NCBI GenBank assembly: GCA_049587755.1
Contig: JBAVEN010000016.1
Location: 1 to 64,000 of the forward strand
DNA: 64,000 nucleotides
From: Bog-375 sp049587755
Lineage (GTDB): Bacteria > Acidobacteriota > Terriglobia > Bryobacterales > Bryobacteraceae
Reading direction: 5' to 3'
This document shows positions 1-9,524 of the stretch, one piece after another. Within the stretch, counting starts at the first letter, position 1, and each line of letters starts with the position of its first letter. The notes beneath the pieces were generated by a model that saw only the letters and a program-made list of their open reading frames with translations, made no database searches and was not told where the DNA came from. The position numbers and the translations under genes were made by a program.

Positions 1-298
1 TTGCCTCCCGGCAGAGCCTTGTCCTCCGCTCCGTCCGTTTGAAGTGTACCCGGAGGGGCTGTTTTACGCAATGGTTGACCGAAAAAAGAGCTTGACGCGA
101 GCAGCGCTTTCAGACACGAACCTTAACGCGTCATGTAGAGCCGATGCGGACTCGCGTCACTACGTTCGCGGCAGCCGGATATCGGATCAGGCTCTCACGC
201 GGGAGAGTAGAATGAAAATCCTGGTTGAATCTCTGGCGATTTCATGCTGACGGCGCTGGGCCTGGTTGGAAGCGCCGGTTGGGCAATCGAGGGAGGCC
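1..298. other. Window edge without recognisable gene
   Basis: No gene is recognised here. The only open frame of note (44-250, + strand) has no family resemblance and no convincing ribosome site. The stretch precedes the M48 protease gene and probably carries its promoter, but no clear -35/-10 pair was found. Confidence 0.5.
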
Positions 299-1639
299 AT
301 GATGACTAGAGCATGCCGATTTGTTCTTTTGGCTGTTTTGATGTTCACCGGTGTAGCACCCGGCCAAACAGGCGCACCCGGTGCTCTCTCCGCTCCGGTT
401 CCCGCAGACCGAGCCGCGGCCGCGGCCTTCGATGTGAAGGCAGCCGTTGATGCCTATCTGGCTAAGATGCCGCCAGCACAACGGGCCCGCTCCGACGCCT
501 ATTTCGAGGGGGGCTATTGGCTGCAACTGTGGGATTTCCTGTCGACTGTAATCGTGATGTGGCTGCTGCTGCGGTTCGGTTGGTCGGCGCGGATGCGCAA
601 TCTGGCCGAGAGCCTCACCCGCTTGCGTCCGCTGCAAACGGTGCTCTACTGGATTCAGTTCATTATCGTCGTGTCTCTGCTCACTTCCCCCCTCGCAGTG
701 TACGAGGGCTACTTCCGCGAGCACAAGTATGGCCTATTGAATCAGAGCTTCGGCCCATGGATGCGCGAACAGATGGTGTCGCTCGTTGTCAGCGTTGTGC
801 TGGGAGCCATCCTGATGGTGCCGTTGTTTGGGCTGGTGCGGCGTCTCGGGAAGAGCTGGTGGGTGTGGGGCGCAACTCTGACGATCGTCTTTGCCGCATT
901 CGTGAGCCTGATCGCTCCGGTGTACATAGCGCCGCTATTCAACAAGTACACGACGTTGGAAGATCGGCAAATCCGGGACCCGATTCTCAGCATGGCGCGC
1001 GCGAACGGAATCCCGGCCACCAACGTCTACGAGTTCGATGCGTCGCGGCAGTCGAATCGGGTGAGCGCCAACGTCAGCGGGTTTGCCGGGACGCTACGGG
1101 TTTCTTTGAACGACAATCTGCTGAAGCGCTGCACGCTGCCTGAAATTGAGGCGGTGATGGGACATGAGATGGGACACTACGTGCTCAACCATGCGTACAA
1201 AGAGCTGGTGATGGCGGGAGTTCTGATCGTCATCGGTTTCGCCTTTCTGAACTGGGCCCTCAACTCCAGCCTGGCGCGCTGGGGCGAGAAGTGGGAGGTG
1301 CGCGGTGTGACCGATGTCGCTGTGCTGCCTCTGGCGGCGATCCTGTTCTCGCTGTACTTCTTTCTCCTGACACCTGTCACCAATACCATCTCGCGCACCA
1401 TAGAATACGAAGCTGACATGTATGGCCTGAACGCGGCCCAACAACCTGACGGCGAAGCGAATGCGGACATGATGTTGGGAGAATACCGCAAGCTGGATCC
1501 CGGCCCGGTCGAGGAGTTCATTTTCTACGATCATCCCAGTGGCCGCACGCGCATCACCGCCGCCATGCGCTGGAAAGCCGAGCATCCGCAGTCCACATCA
1601 GCCGAAGAGATGGCGAGACCGCTCTTCATTGCGAGGTGA
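299..1639 (+). CDS. M48 family (Ste24/CAAX-type) membrane zinc metallopeptidase
   Basis: Integral-membrane zinc endopeptidase of the M48 family, expected to act in the cytoplasmic membrane on other membrane proteins or in quality control. The zinc motif HEMGH lies at about residues 289-293, and the distal SRTIEYEAD motif supplies the third ligand, Glu at about 369. An N-terminal hydrophobic segment that may be a signal peptide is followed by several membrane segments before and after the zinc motif. The frame is open from an ATG at 266, but a GGGAGG ribosome site at 291-296 points to the tandem ATGs at 299/302. Length (about 446 residues) fits Ste24-type enzymes. It stands alone; the family call is firm, the substrate unknown. 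Confidence 0.9.
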   Translation: MMTRACRFVLLAVLMFTGVAPGQTGAPGALSAPVPADRAAAAAFDVKAAVDAYLAKMPPAQRARSDAYFEGGYWLQLWDFLSTVIVMWLLLRFGWSARMRNLAESLTRLRPLQTVLYWIQFIIVVSLLTSPLAVYEGYFREHKYGLLNQSFGPWMREQMVSLVVSVVLGAILMVPLFGLVRRLGKSWWVWGATLTIVFAAFVSLIAPVYIAPLFNKYTTLEDRQIRDPILSMARANGIPATNVYEFDASRQSNRVSANVSGFAGTLRVSLNDNLLKRCTLPEIEAVMGHEMGHYVLNHAYKELVMAGVLIVIGFAFLNWALNSSLARWGEKWEVRGVTDVAVLPLAAILFSLYFFLLTPVTNTISRTIEYEADMYGLNAAQQPDGEANADMMLGEYRKLDPGPVEEFIFYDHPSGRTRITAAMRWKAEHPQSTSAEEMARPLFIAR

Positions 1640-2708
1640 TTCAGCGGGTTGCGTTCCGCCGAACTCCGGGGCGCTCATGCTGACCGAAAAGCAGGTCCGT
1701 AGCTGAACTTCGGGCGAGCCGATAACCCCGTGCTCGCCGTTGTATCACCACGCGGGTCCGGCTAGAGTTGAAGAAGTCCGAAAAAGGGAGAGCCGGATAG
1801 CTTCCGATAAGGCGCGTTATCGGACTCGCAAGGCGGGATCTCATCGCGCGACCGGCGATCACCCCCTTTCCGATCCCCGGAACGCGGCCGTTTACATCTC
1901 CACGGAGAGGTCGGAGGCTGGTGAGGATAGCTCAAGAATACACCGTTCAGTCGCATATCGAAATCCCAATAGCGACGACTACTGAAGAGCAGCACCAGCC
2001 TGGCCGGTTTGGCAATCACAACGCTGCCGGCTTTGCGGCAGGGCATCCCCCGGATGATGAACCCTCCACCAGTTGTTTGGTAGCCGAATTTCCGAGACCC
2101 CCGCAGTCACCGGAATCACACCCACTGGGCGGCTCCGGCGCTCACCAAAACTGATCCACCGCATATGCATTATGGTGCACAACATAATGGGTCACTTCTC
2201 GCGAGCGCCGAGGTGTGGAACGGAACGTACCAATCAACCAGGAACATCCTGAGTTTCCCATAGTCCGGGCCAGCCAAGCAGTGCCCGTGCGCTGGATGCG
2301 CGTCTTCGGAAGAACTCCCTTCCCGATAGCCGGGGGACGGAGGGCTTTGACGGAGTGCACGCAAACTTCATGTTCTCATTCAATTCGATATTTACGATAG
2401 GCACAAGTGAATCGGACATCCCTAAACAGCATTTCAAGACAACAGCTGCGTTCAGTTCCGACAGCATCGACACTGGCTCTTGCGCTCGTTGCCATGAGGT
2501 TTATGACAAACTGCGCTGAGAGTGGCCTGAATTAAGCTGTACACTGAGAGTGAATGAGCCTGGTTCCGTGGTCGCTGCCGTATGTAAGGCGCAACGGGTT
2601 CCGAACGATAGTCGCGCGACTCGGTCTTCCGATTGTCGGAGAAGGGCCGGTGACAGCGGAGCGTGACGGAGACATGGCCATGCTTCGGACGTTCGTTGCA
2701 CCAGGTTT
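1640..2708. other. Gene-poor stretch of about 1.07 kb
   Basis: No recognisable gene on either strand; the open frames are short and lack family resemblance. A hairpin with an 8 bp stem (TCCGATAA paired with TTATCGGA, 1803-1824) has no T-tract. A 52-codon frame (2553-2712) overlaps the next start by ATGA but matches nothing known. The stretch may hold decayed genes or the promoter of the CRTAC1-like gene. Confidence 0.5.
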
Positions 2709-4382
2709 ATGACAGGTACCCGCGCACTCAGGGTAGCCGTGGCGGTGCTGGCCGGAGCCGCGCTGTGGCTGGTTGCGGCGCCTCCTGCTGCCGAGAGCCC
2801 CATCCGATTCGCCTACCGGCCAATCGATTTCAGGCTGGAGAACTGCGAGACGCCCGAGCGCCACGCGCCTGAAACGATGGCCGGCGGCGTGGCCATCTTC
2901 GACTACAACAATGACGGCAAGCTGGACATCTTCTTCACCAACGGTGCCGATATCAGGACGCTCAAGAAGAGCTCGCCGAAGTACTCGAACCGCCTGTTCG
3001 AAAATGATGGCACGGGCCACTTCAAGGACGTCACCGCGAAAGCGGGCCTCGCCGGGACCGGCTACGATACCGGCGTAGCGATTGGCGACTACGACAACGA
3101 CGGTTATGAGGACATCTTCGTCGGCGGTGTGTATCGCAACACGCTCTATCACAACAACGGCGATGGCACGTTTACCGACGTTACGGCGAAAGCCGGGCTA
3201 TCCTCTAAACCCGACCCCGAGTACGGCCCACTCTGGTCCGTGGGCGGCGCGTGGGTGGATGTCAACAATGATGGCCTCCTGGATCTACTAGTCGTGAACT
3301 ACCTGCAGTGGGACGGCGACAAAGAACCGGTATGCCTAGATAACGGCCACAAAGAATACTGTCACCCGAAGTTTTACGGGAAGACACCCAACCAGTTATT
3401 CCTGAACAACGGCGATGGCACGTTTACGGACGTCTCCGTTTCCTCGGGTTTTCGCGCGCATCCCGGCAAGGGAATGGGGGTGGGCGTGGCGGACTACGAT
3501 CTGGATGGCCGCATGGACTTCTTCATCGCCAACGACAAGCTGTTCAACTCGTTGTTTCATAACAAGGGCGGCGGGAAGTTCGATGAAGTGGCATTCGACG
3601 CCAATGTGGCGCTCCGCGAAGATGGCACATACATCTCTGGAATGGGCGTGGATTTCCGGGATCTCGACAACGACGGTTATCCCGACATTTGCCTGGCCGC
3701 GCTCGATAACGAGACTTTTCCCATTTACAGAAATACCGGGAAAGGAGACTTTGTCGAAGTGACCTCGCAGAGTAAGATGGGCCAACTGAGTGCGGGCATG
3801 TCCGGTTACTCACCGATGATCGGCGACTTCGACAACGATGGATGGAAGGACATTTTCGTCTCTCGAGGCCATGTGCAATCGCTTCTGGCATCGTCTCACC
3901 TGCTGGTGGCGCAGAATAACACCGTATTCCGCAATCTGGGTGGCATGAAGTTCGCCGCCCTCACCGGCGAAGCCGGGTTCGCGGCGCTGGCGCCATCGCG
4001 GCACCGCGGTTCGGCCATGGGCGACCTCGATGGCGACGGACGCCTGGACATAGTCGTGAGCGCGCTCGGCGCGCCAGCCGAAATCTGGATGAACCAGAGC
4101 CCGGGCTCGAATCACTGGCTCGAGCTACGCCTCGAAGGTACGAAGAGCAATCGCGACGCCATCGGCGCTCGCATCAAAATCGTCACCAAGAGCGGCGCTC
4201 AGTACAATCATGTTACCACCAGCGTGGGTTATGCCTCCTCAAGTGCCGGCCCGGTGCATTTCGGACTGGGGCGGAACGTCTCGGTGGACCTGGTGGAGAT
4301 TCATTGGCCGTCCGGTATCGTGCAGGAACTAAAGAATGTGCCGGGCGATCAGCTCCTGAAAGTAAAAGAGCCGGCGCGCTAA
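2709..4382 (+). CDS. Secreted CRTAC1-family protein (FG-GAP/VCBS repeats + ASPIC/UnbV)
   Basis: Secreted beta-propeller protein. Residues 1-29 form a signal peptide (charged start, hydrophobic core, AAPPAAE end). The middle holds many FG-GAP/VCBS blades with calcium-binding type motifs such as DYNNDGKLDIFF, DYDNDGYEDIFVG and DFDNDGWKDIFVS. The C-terminus (about 470-545) is an ASPIC/UnbV domain starting at GSNHWLELRL and ending near VEIHWPSG. Family members are abundant in Acidobacteriota; their role (surface binding, possibly of polysaccharides or calcium) is not established. A paralogue lies at 10240-11967, with an Oar-like TonB receptor between them. Start is the ATG at 2709, the first before the signal peptide. 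Confidence 0.88.
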   Translation: MTGTRALRVAVAVLAGAALWLVAAPPAAESPIRFAYRPIDFRLENCETPERHAPETMAGGVAIFDYNNDGKLDIFFTNGADIRTLKKSSPKYSNRLFENDGTGHFKDVTAKAGLAGTGYDTGVAIGDYDNDGYEDIFVGGVYRNTLYHNNGDGTFTDVTAKAGLSSKPDPEYGPLWSVGGAWVDVNNDGLLDLLVVNYLQWDGDKEPVCLDNGHKEYCHPKFYGKTPNQLFLNNGDGTFTDVSVSSGFRAHPGKGMGVGVADYDLDGRMDFFIANDKLFNSLFHNKGGGKFDEVAFDANVALREDGTYISGMGVDFRDLDNDGYPDICLAALDNETFPIYRNTGKGDFVEVTSQSKMGQLSAGMSGYSPMIGDFDNDGWKDIFVSRGHVQSLLASSHLLVAQNNTVFRNLGGMKFAALTGEAGFAALAPSRHRGSAMGDLDGDGRLDIVVSALGAPAEIWMNQSPGSNHWLELRLEGTKSNRDAIGARIKIVTKSGAQYNHVTTSVGYASSSAGPVHFGLGRNVSVDLVEIHWPSGIVQELKNVPGDQLLKVKEPAR

Positions 4383-4404
4383 CGATATCTTCGACGTGCT
4401 TGTC

Positions 4405-5646
4405 TTACCACAAATGCCGGTCGAGTATGCGGGGCGGCCCGGAGGCGCCGTGAATGACTCTCGTCGCCAAGACCAGTTGAATGTTCTTGCGCTCCCAGCC
4501 CTTCGGCGCGCCTTTGGCCATGGCCTCGAGGTAAATGGGATCGGTGAGAAACTCACCCGCCGCAGTGGTTCCATAGCCGGTGAGCCCTCCGATGACCACG
4601 ACCATGCGGCCGGTGGTCGGGTCCAGTGTCCGGGATATTAACGCATAGTCTTCCGTGAGGCTCAGGTAAGGTGTCCGATAATTCACGGCGCGATCCTGCC
4701 TGGTTGGATTCTGGCGGTCCTTAATCCAGAACGTGTCGTGGTCGCGCTCGAAGCTGAACCGCATGGGCCCTATCAGCCGCATGGTCCAGTCGTTATCGAA
4801 TGCGCCCACCAGGACAACCGGCCCATCTCGCAGGTTGGCGAAATCCGTGGAGAGCTGGCCGCGGATATGGAACATCTTGCCTCTGGTCTGCAGAAGTCCG
4901 GTGAGCCGGCCGATTGTGCTCACGTCCGGCAGTGATAAATTCTGACTGCCCATGTAATACAACTGGAAAAGCGTGATCGGCCCGCTGGAAGCGCCTGGCA
5001 GGTCCGTAACGGCCACTTGTCCCGGCTCAGGGGACGAGCCCAGGAACTCACGTTGCCCCATACACAGCAAAACGGTGTTTGAGGAATCGAGGACCGGCTT
5101 CCAGAAACGGTCGAGGTCACTTGTCCTTGCCCATGGCCTGAGCCAGACAGCCGACAAAACCAGCAGCCCGATCGCCGCCGCTACCGCGAGCGCGGGCCAG
5201 CGAAGGGTCGCCGAACGGTCGGGTGCCAGCGCCGCTTGCGGAACTGTCGCCGCGGCAGGCGGCTGGGCCGGGGAGGGCATCATGAATTCCGGAGTGTACG
5301 CTCGGGGTGACAAATCGATGCGGACTTCCGTCTCGTGCCCCGGTTCGTGATAATATTGCGCGATTCGCTTGCGGATTTCACCCGCAGTGGCGCGCACCAC
5401 CGGATCGACATTAGTGTCGTAGTCCGGTTCGCGGCGGAAGACCGCCACCCCGAGTGAGCGTTCCTTCAACTCCCCGGTGCGACCTTCGAGCGCGTGTTCC
5501 ACGACATAGCGCAGGAGGTTCGGGTAGCGCTTGCTGTACTTGAACAGGGGGTTCGCCAGCATCCGCTCCAACTGCTGGCGGATAGCTTCCCGCTCCGCAT
5601 CGTCGAAGGAGACGTGCGTGTCTTCGTGAGGGCGGGCCGCGTACAT
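4405..5646 (-). CDS. Membrane-anchored protein with N-terminal winged-helix-like domain, function unknown
   Basis: A 413-residue protein. Residues 1 to about 115 form a compact soluble domain (RYPNLLRYVVEHALEG, then LKERSLGVAVFRREPDYD and DPVVRATAGEIRKRI) that I know as a recurrent N-terminal module of acidobacterial signalling proteins and that resembles a winged helix. A Pro/Ala-rich linker follows, then one membrane segment at about 148-170 (LRWPALAVAAAIGLLVLSAV) and a C-terminal domain of about 240 residues without a recognised family. The topology suggests a cytoplasmic DNA- or protein-binding head with an extracytoplasmic sensor. Start ATG at 5646 follows a GGAG site. Converges with the CRTAC1 gene, 22 bp apart. 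Function is not assigned. Confidence 0.7.
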   Translation of the reverse strand: MYAARPHEDTHVSFDDAEREAIRQQLERMLANPLFKYSKRYPNLLRYVVEHALEGRTGELKERSLGVAVFRREPDYDTNVDPVVRATAGEIRKRIAQYYHEPGHETEVRIDLSPRAYTPEFMMPSPAQPPAAATVPQAALAPDRSATLRWPALAVAAAIGLLVLSAVWLRPWARTSDLDRFWKPVLDSSNTVLLCMGQREFLGSSPEPGQVAVTDLPGASSGPITLFQLYYMGSQNLSLPDVSTIGRLTGLLQTRGKMFHIRGQLSTDFANLRDGPVVLVGAFDNDWTMRLIGPMRFSFERDHDTFWIKDRQNPTRQDRAVNYRTPYLSLTEDYALISRTLDPTTGRMVVVIGGLTGYGTTAAGEFLTDPIYLEAMAKGAPKGWERKNIQLVLATRVIHGASGPPRILDRHLW

Positions 5647-6061
5647 TGTTAATACTCCTAAAACAACTCCCTTGCGGGGGATTATAGCACCTCATCGTAG
5701 GAATGGCTCTTAGCGAAATTGAAATAAGGGTGCGGCATGATACTTGCCGCAACGAGCAGGGAAGGCAAGCACACAAGCGGTCGTGAGTTGCCTGCGAATT
5801 GCGCCGACTAAGGATGGAAACGCTTCCGCAGGGCAGCCGCAGACTGAAAGGCCGCCCCGCAAGTTATGGAGATTCAATCCATTGCGGGTAAGACAACGAT
5901 AACTAAGGAACCGTGGGGAAGGCAAACCGGCCCACTATCTGAATTCGGGCCTGTTTATCCCCGAATTGGACTGAGGAGGCATATCGAATGGAGTTGTTCA
6001 TCAGTCTGCCGGCCCAGAGCGGGCGATCGAAGTCGGCCTGACTGGAGTTTTCGGGTGGGAC
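5647..6061. other. Intergenic stretch between two minus-strand genes
   Basis: No protein family recognised. It contains the upstream region of the winged-helix-like gene and a 17-codon open frame (5988-6041, + strand) that has a GAGGAGG site but resembles nothing. Confidence 0.5.
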
Positions 6062-6102
6062 AAAAAAACCCGCCCGCGCCTTTCAGGGGGCGCGAGCGGG
6101 CA
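6062..6102 (-). terminator. Rho-independent terminator of the Oar-like receptor gene
   Basis: Read on the minus strand just after the receptor stop codon: a 12 bp GC-rich stem (CCCGCTCGCGCC against GGCGCGGGCGGG, one mismatch) closes a short loop and is followed directly by a run of T. This is a textbook intrinsic terminator. Confidence 0.85.
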
Positions 6103-6122
6103 GGAATCGAACCGTACAGCCG

Positions 6123-9100
6123 TTAGAAGAGGAGCTTTATACCGAGCTGCAGGGTGCGCGGATCGAACGCGGAAGTGATCACGCCGGCGCCGCTACCGTA
6201 TGCGGTGTTCAACCCATTCCACTGGGTGTGGTTGAACGTGTTGAACGTTTCAAAGCGCAGCTCCAGGGTGGCGTGTTCCCCGGAGAAGTCCTTGAACAGG
6301 GAGGTGTCCCAGTTGTCCCGTCCGGGTCCGCGAATGGCACCCTTGCCCTCGCTGCCGAAGGACCCCAGGGTGGGAGTCGTAAACGCCGCCGGATTGTACC
6401 AGTTGGTCTCCGTGTGCGGATAGGAAATCGCCCCCGTCAAGTCCGGTCGGTTGGTGACGTTACCGCCCATGCCCAGAGTGTTCCCACCCAGGGTCTCGGT
6501 ATACGCCACACCCGACTCCGCGGTAATAATGCCGGACAGTTTCCAACCGCCCAGAATAGTTTTCATCGCGCCGGCACTTGCGTGATTAAAGATGGGAATG
6601 TCCCAAACATAGTCGGCTATGAAAACGTTCGGACGGTCATAGGTACTGAGTCCCCAATCGTAGTTGCGATTGTAGGGATTCGAGATCGTGGCCAAGTCGC
6701 CCGAGTTCCCGTTGACGGCTATACCGGTACTGTCGTCATAGTTTTTCGAGTAGGTGTAGGCGAATTGCACGGTGAGGTTCTTCGCGGCCTGCGCGCGAAA
6801 TTCGGCCTGAAGCGCGTTGTACTTGGAACGGCCCGCATCCTGGTACATCAGGATCTGGCCGTAGCCTTGGTAGGGCCGGATCGCGTCGACGGGCAAGGTT
6901 CCCGCGATCACTTGAAGGCGCAAGGGCAGAGTCGCGGTGCCGTACAGTGGGGCGTTCATGTCAAGCGCATCGCTCTGGTGCGTCCCGACATTGCCGACAT
7001 ACGACACTTGGCCAACCGCTCCATGCCAGAACTCGTGCTGCACGCCCATGCTCCACTGATATGTGGTCGGGTTCTTGTAGTCGTTTTCACTCTCGCCGGT
7101 GATCGACGTAGTGGTGATCGGCGCGGTGGCGGTCTGGCCCGTGATGACACTCTCCAACGGGTTGTTGAAGTACACGTTGCTCACGGTCGGGCTGGCGCTG
7201 AAGGGGACATTCGGACCCATGTTGTAAACGTCGTTACCTTGCACGCGTTCGTACATGATGCCGAAACCGCCGCGAACCACGGTCTTGCCATCACTGCTCG
7301 GGTCATAGGCAAATCCAAGCCGCGGGCCCCAGTTGTTCCAATGATTCTTGACGATATCGGTGGGAGCGCCGTTCTGGCCGGTAATCGCCATGCCGTTCTG
7401 ATACAGATTGAGGGTGGACGCCGCTCCAACGCCGGGGGCCAGACCCGGGCTGCTCGGGCTGATGTTCCCGTTGGGGAGGAGGCTTGCCGCGTCTGCCGGA
7501 TTGTACAGTTGCGGATAGAAGTTTGACATGCGATTGTTCACTTCGTACGTGTGCGGAATGCCTTCCCAGCGCAAGCCGAGATTCACGGTGAGGTGATTGT
7601 TCGCGCGCCAGTTGTCCTGTACATAAACAGCAATGGTGTTGCTGTGCCAGTCACCGCTGTCCTGGACAGCCAGTTCGTTATACGTAGCGGCATAGCCCAG
7701 CAGGAAGTCGGCGAAGCCATCACCGGTGTAGGTACCGTTAAAGGTGTAGTTGCCCTGCGATTGTCCAAAGAGCTCCTGGGTCTTCGTCTGGAACATATAC
7801 TGGGCGCCAAACTTCAGGCTGTGCCGGCCATGGGTCCAGGAGAGGTCGTCGCGCCACTGGTAATTCTCGAAGGCGTTTTTCCAGGGATAGTTGGACACAT
7901 CGTAAGTGGAATTGATGCCGCCACCGCCGAAATTGAGGGTCGGGAGCCGGTTGTCGGCGTTGCCCGGGAACAACTCCGGCGGGTTGGTGCTCGTGGTCCG
8001 CTGGTAAATCCCCTCCGGCGTGACGTTGATGTTGTTGCCGTTGTAGTTAAACGCCACCTCGTCGACGACGTTCGGGCTGATGGCGTAGGTGGCGTGAACC
8101 ACGCCGCTCCAGGACGGGTTGACAAACACGGAGCCGACGGTCGGGTAGCTGTCGCCGCTCCACAGGGACGTCCCATAGGTCTGGCTGAGCTGTTCCGACA
8201 CCCAGTGGCCAAAGACCCAGAACTTGTCGCTGAATTGATGGTCGATGCGCACAATCTGTTCGCCCACGTAGGTGGGGGCGTTGGCCCCGCCAGTGAACGC
8301 AGGGAATCCGTTGCTAGTCGTATTGGGCGCATTAAATATGCCAAGCCCGATAAACGACGTGGCGAGCGGGCTGATCAGGCTGGACGGAATTGTGTTGTTG
8401 GGGAAAGGCTGGCCGGGGGTAAGACCCAGCGAGGTGAAGCGGGCGATTTCCGTCGGGTTCAGGGCGGAGGCGTTAGGCACCTTGATCGTCATATTAGACG
8501 GGAACGCGCCACCATCCATCGCGGACGTCGGCGTCTGAACGGTATTCGTGCCGCCCTGGATCATGCGTCGCCACTCAAAGTTGCCGAAGAAGAAAGTCTT
8601 GTTGCGGTCCTTGTTGAAGTGAGGCAGAATCACCGGACCGCCAATGTTGAAGCCAAACACGTTATAACGTAATTCGGGAACCGTTACCTTTGGCTCCGGG
8701 ATAGCGTTGACGAAGTAGTTCACGGCGTCCAAGTCGTTATTGCGGAAGAATTCCCACGCCCCGCCGTGGAAGTCCTTGGTGCCGGACTTGAACACCAGGC
8801 TGAGGGTCGCGCCGGAATTGAGTCCGTAGTCAGCGGAATAGTTCGAGGTGAGCACTCGGAACTCGGCAACGGAGTCCACGGACGGCATGATGTTGAATTT
8901 TCCGCCAGAGCCGCGATCATAATTCTCACCACCGTCTACCATCCATACGTTGTGGTCGGCCCGCTGGCCGTTGAAGCTGATGGTAAAGCCGCTACCCTGT
9001 GCGCTGGGGCCGTTGAAATCCGCCACAGTGGAGGACACACCCGGAACCAGTTCCGCCAGGCCGACCAGGTTGCGGCCGTTCATGGCTAACTGCGTAACTT

Positions 9101-9524
9101 GCTGTCCGGTAACGACTTCGCTGACTTCACCGGAATCCGCCTGGACCCGGGTGCCTACCGCTTCCACGGTAACGCTCTCTTTGGATTCACCAACCTGCAG
9201 TTGAATGTCGACACGAGCGACAGCACCCACATTCAAAACAATGTCGTTCTGTTGGGCGACCTTAAAACCAGAAGCTTCAGCCTTAACACTGTACTTGCCG
9301 ATTACAAGACTTGGCACGGTGTACTGGCCAGCCTCATTGCTAACGATATGGCGAACAGCGGACGTCTCGTTGTTCGTGACGGTAATCTGTACGCCCGGAA
9401 TGACGGACCCGGAAGGGTCTGTAACCGTTCCAACGATGGTTGCCTCCTGCGCTGAGGCGTGGAACGAAAAGGCTAGCGCAAGAATGCACAATATCAGTAG
9501 CTGACGTAGTCTGACCTGCTTCAC
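6123..9524 (-). CDS. Oar-like TonB-dependent outer-membrane receptor
   Basis: Large (1133-residue) outer-membrane receptor of the Oar/carboxypeptidase-regulatory type. Residues 1-25 are a signal peptide ending near SFHASAQ. A carboxypeptidase-regulatory-like (Ig-fold) domain follows at about 28-110, beginning ATIVGTVTDPSGS. Then come the plug domain (TGQQVTQLAMNGRNLVGLAELVPG is its start region) and a long beta-barrel ending in a terminal aromatic residue, as usual for barrel insertion. Start is GTG at 9524, preceded by a strong AAGGAGAG site. Flanked by two CRTAC1 genes, which suggests but does not prove a shared role in binding and uptake of a large extracellular substrate. A terminator follows. 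Confidence 0.9.
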   Translation of the reverse strand: MKQVRLRQLLILCILALAFSFHASAQEATIVGTVTDPSGSVIPGVQITVTNNETSAVRHIVSNEAGQYTVPSLVIGKYSVKAEASGFKVAQQNDIVLNVGAVARVDIQLQVGESKESVTVEAVGTRVQADSGEVSEVVTGQQVTQLAMNGRNLVGLAELVPGVSSTVADFNGPSAQGSGFTISFNGQRADHNVWMVDGGENYDRGSGGKFNIMPSVDSVAEFRVLTSNYSADYGLNSGATLSLVFKSGTKDFHGGAWEFFRNNDLDAVNYFVNAIPEPKVTVPELRYNVFGFNIGGPVILPHFNKDRNKTFFFGNFEWRRMIQGGTNTVQTPTSAMDGGAFPSNMTIKVPNASALNPTEIARFTSLGLTPGQPFPNNTIPSSLISPLATSFIGLGIFNAPNTTSNGFPAFTGGANAPTYVGEQIVRIDHQFSDKFWVFGHWVSEQLSQTYGTSLWSGDSYPTVGSVFVNPSWSGVVHATYAISPNVVDEVAFNYNGNNINVTPEGIYQRTTSTNPPELFPGNADNRLPTLNFGGGGINSTYDVSNYPWKNAFENYQWRDDLSWTHGRHSLKFGAQYMFQTKTQELFGQSQGNYTFNGTYTGDGFADFLLGYAATYNELAVQDSGDWHSNTIAVYVQDNWRANNHLTVNLGLRWEGIPHTYEVNNRMSNFYPQLYNPADAASLLPNGNISPSSPGLAPGVGAASTLNLYQNGMAITGQNGAPTDIVKNHWNNWGPRLGFAYDPSSDGKTVVRGGFGIMYERVQGNDVYNMGPNVPFSASPTVSNVYFNNPLESVITGQTATAPITTTSITGESENDYKNPTTYQWSMGVQHEFWHGAVGQVSYVGNVGTHQSDALDMNAPLYGTATLPLRLQVIAGTLPVDAIRPYQGYGQILMYQDAGRSKYNALQAEFRAQAAKNLTVQFAYTYSKNYDDSTGIAVNGNSGDLATISNPYNRNYDWGLSTYDRPNVFIADYVWDIPIFNHASAGAMKTILGGWKLSGIITAESGVAYTETLGGNTLGMGGNVTNRPDLTGAISYPHTETNWYNPAAFTTPTLGSFGSEGKGAIRGPGRDNWDTSLFKDFSGEHATLELRFETFNTFNHTQWNGLNTAYGSGAGVITSAFDPRTLQLGIKLLF

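Noticed and set aside
1803..1824. Hairpin in the first gene-poor stretch as a terminator
   Set aside because: It has an 8 bp stem but no T-tract and lies 160 bp after the nearest stop codon.
2553..2712. 52-codon open frame overlapping the first CRTAC1 start by ATGA
   Set aside because: No family resemblance or ribosome site; the overlap is likely chance.
5988..6041. 17-codon open frame with a good GAGGAGG site
   Set aside because: Too short to judge, no resemblance to known leader peptides and no adjacent gene on that strand.
6101..6120. tRNA T-arm-like sequence (GGTTCGATTCC on the minus strand)
   Set aside because: The bases around the loop do not form the 5 bp T-stem, and no acceptor, D or anticodon arm can be placed. 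It overlaps the terminator region.
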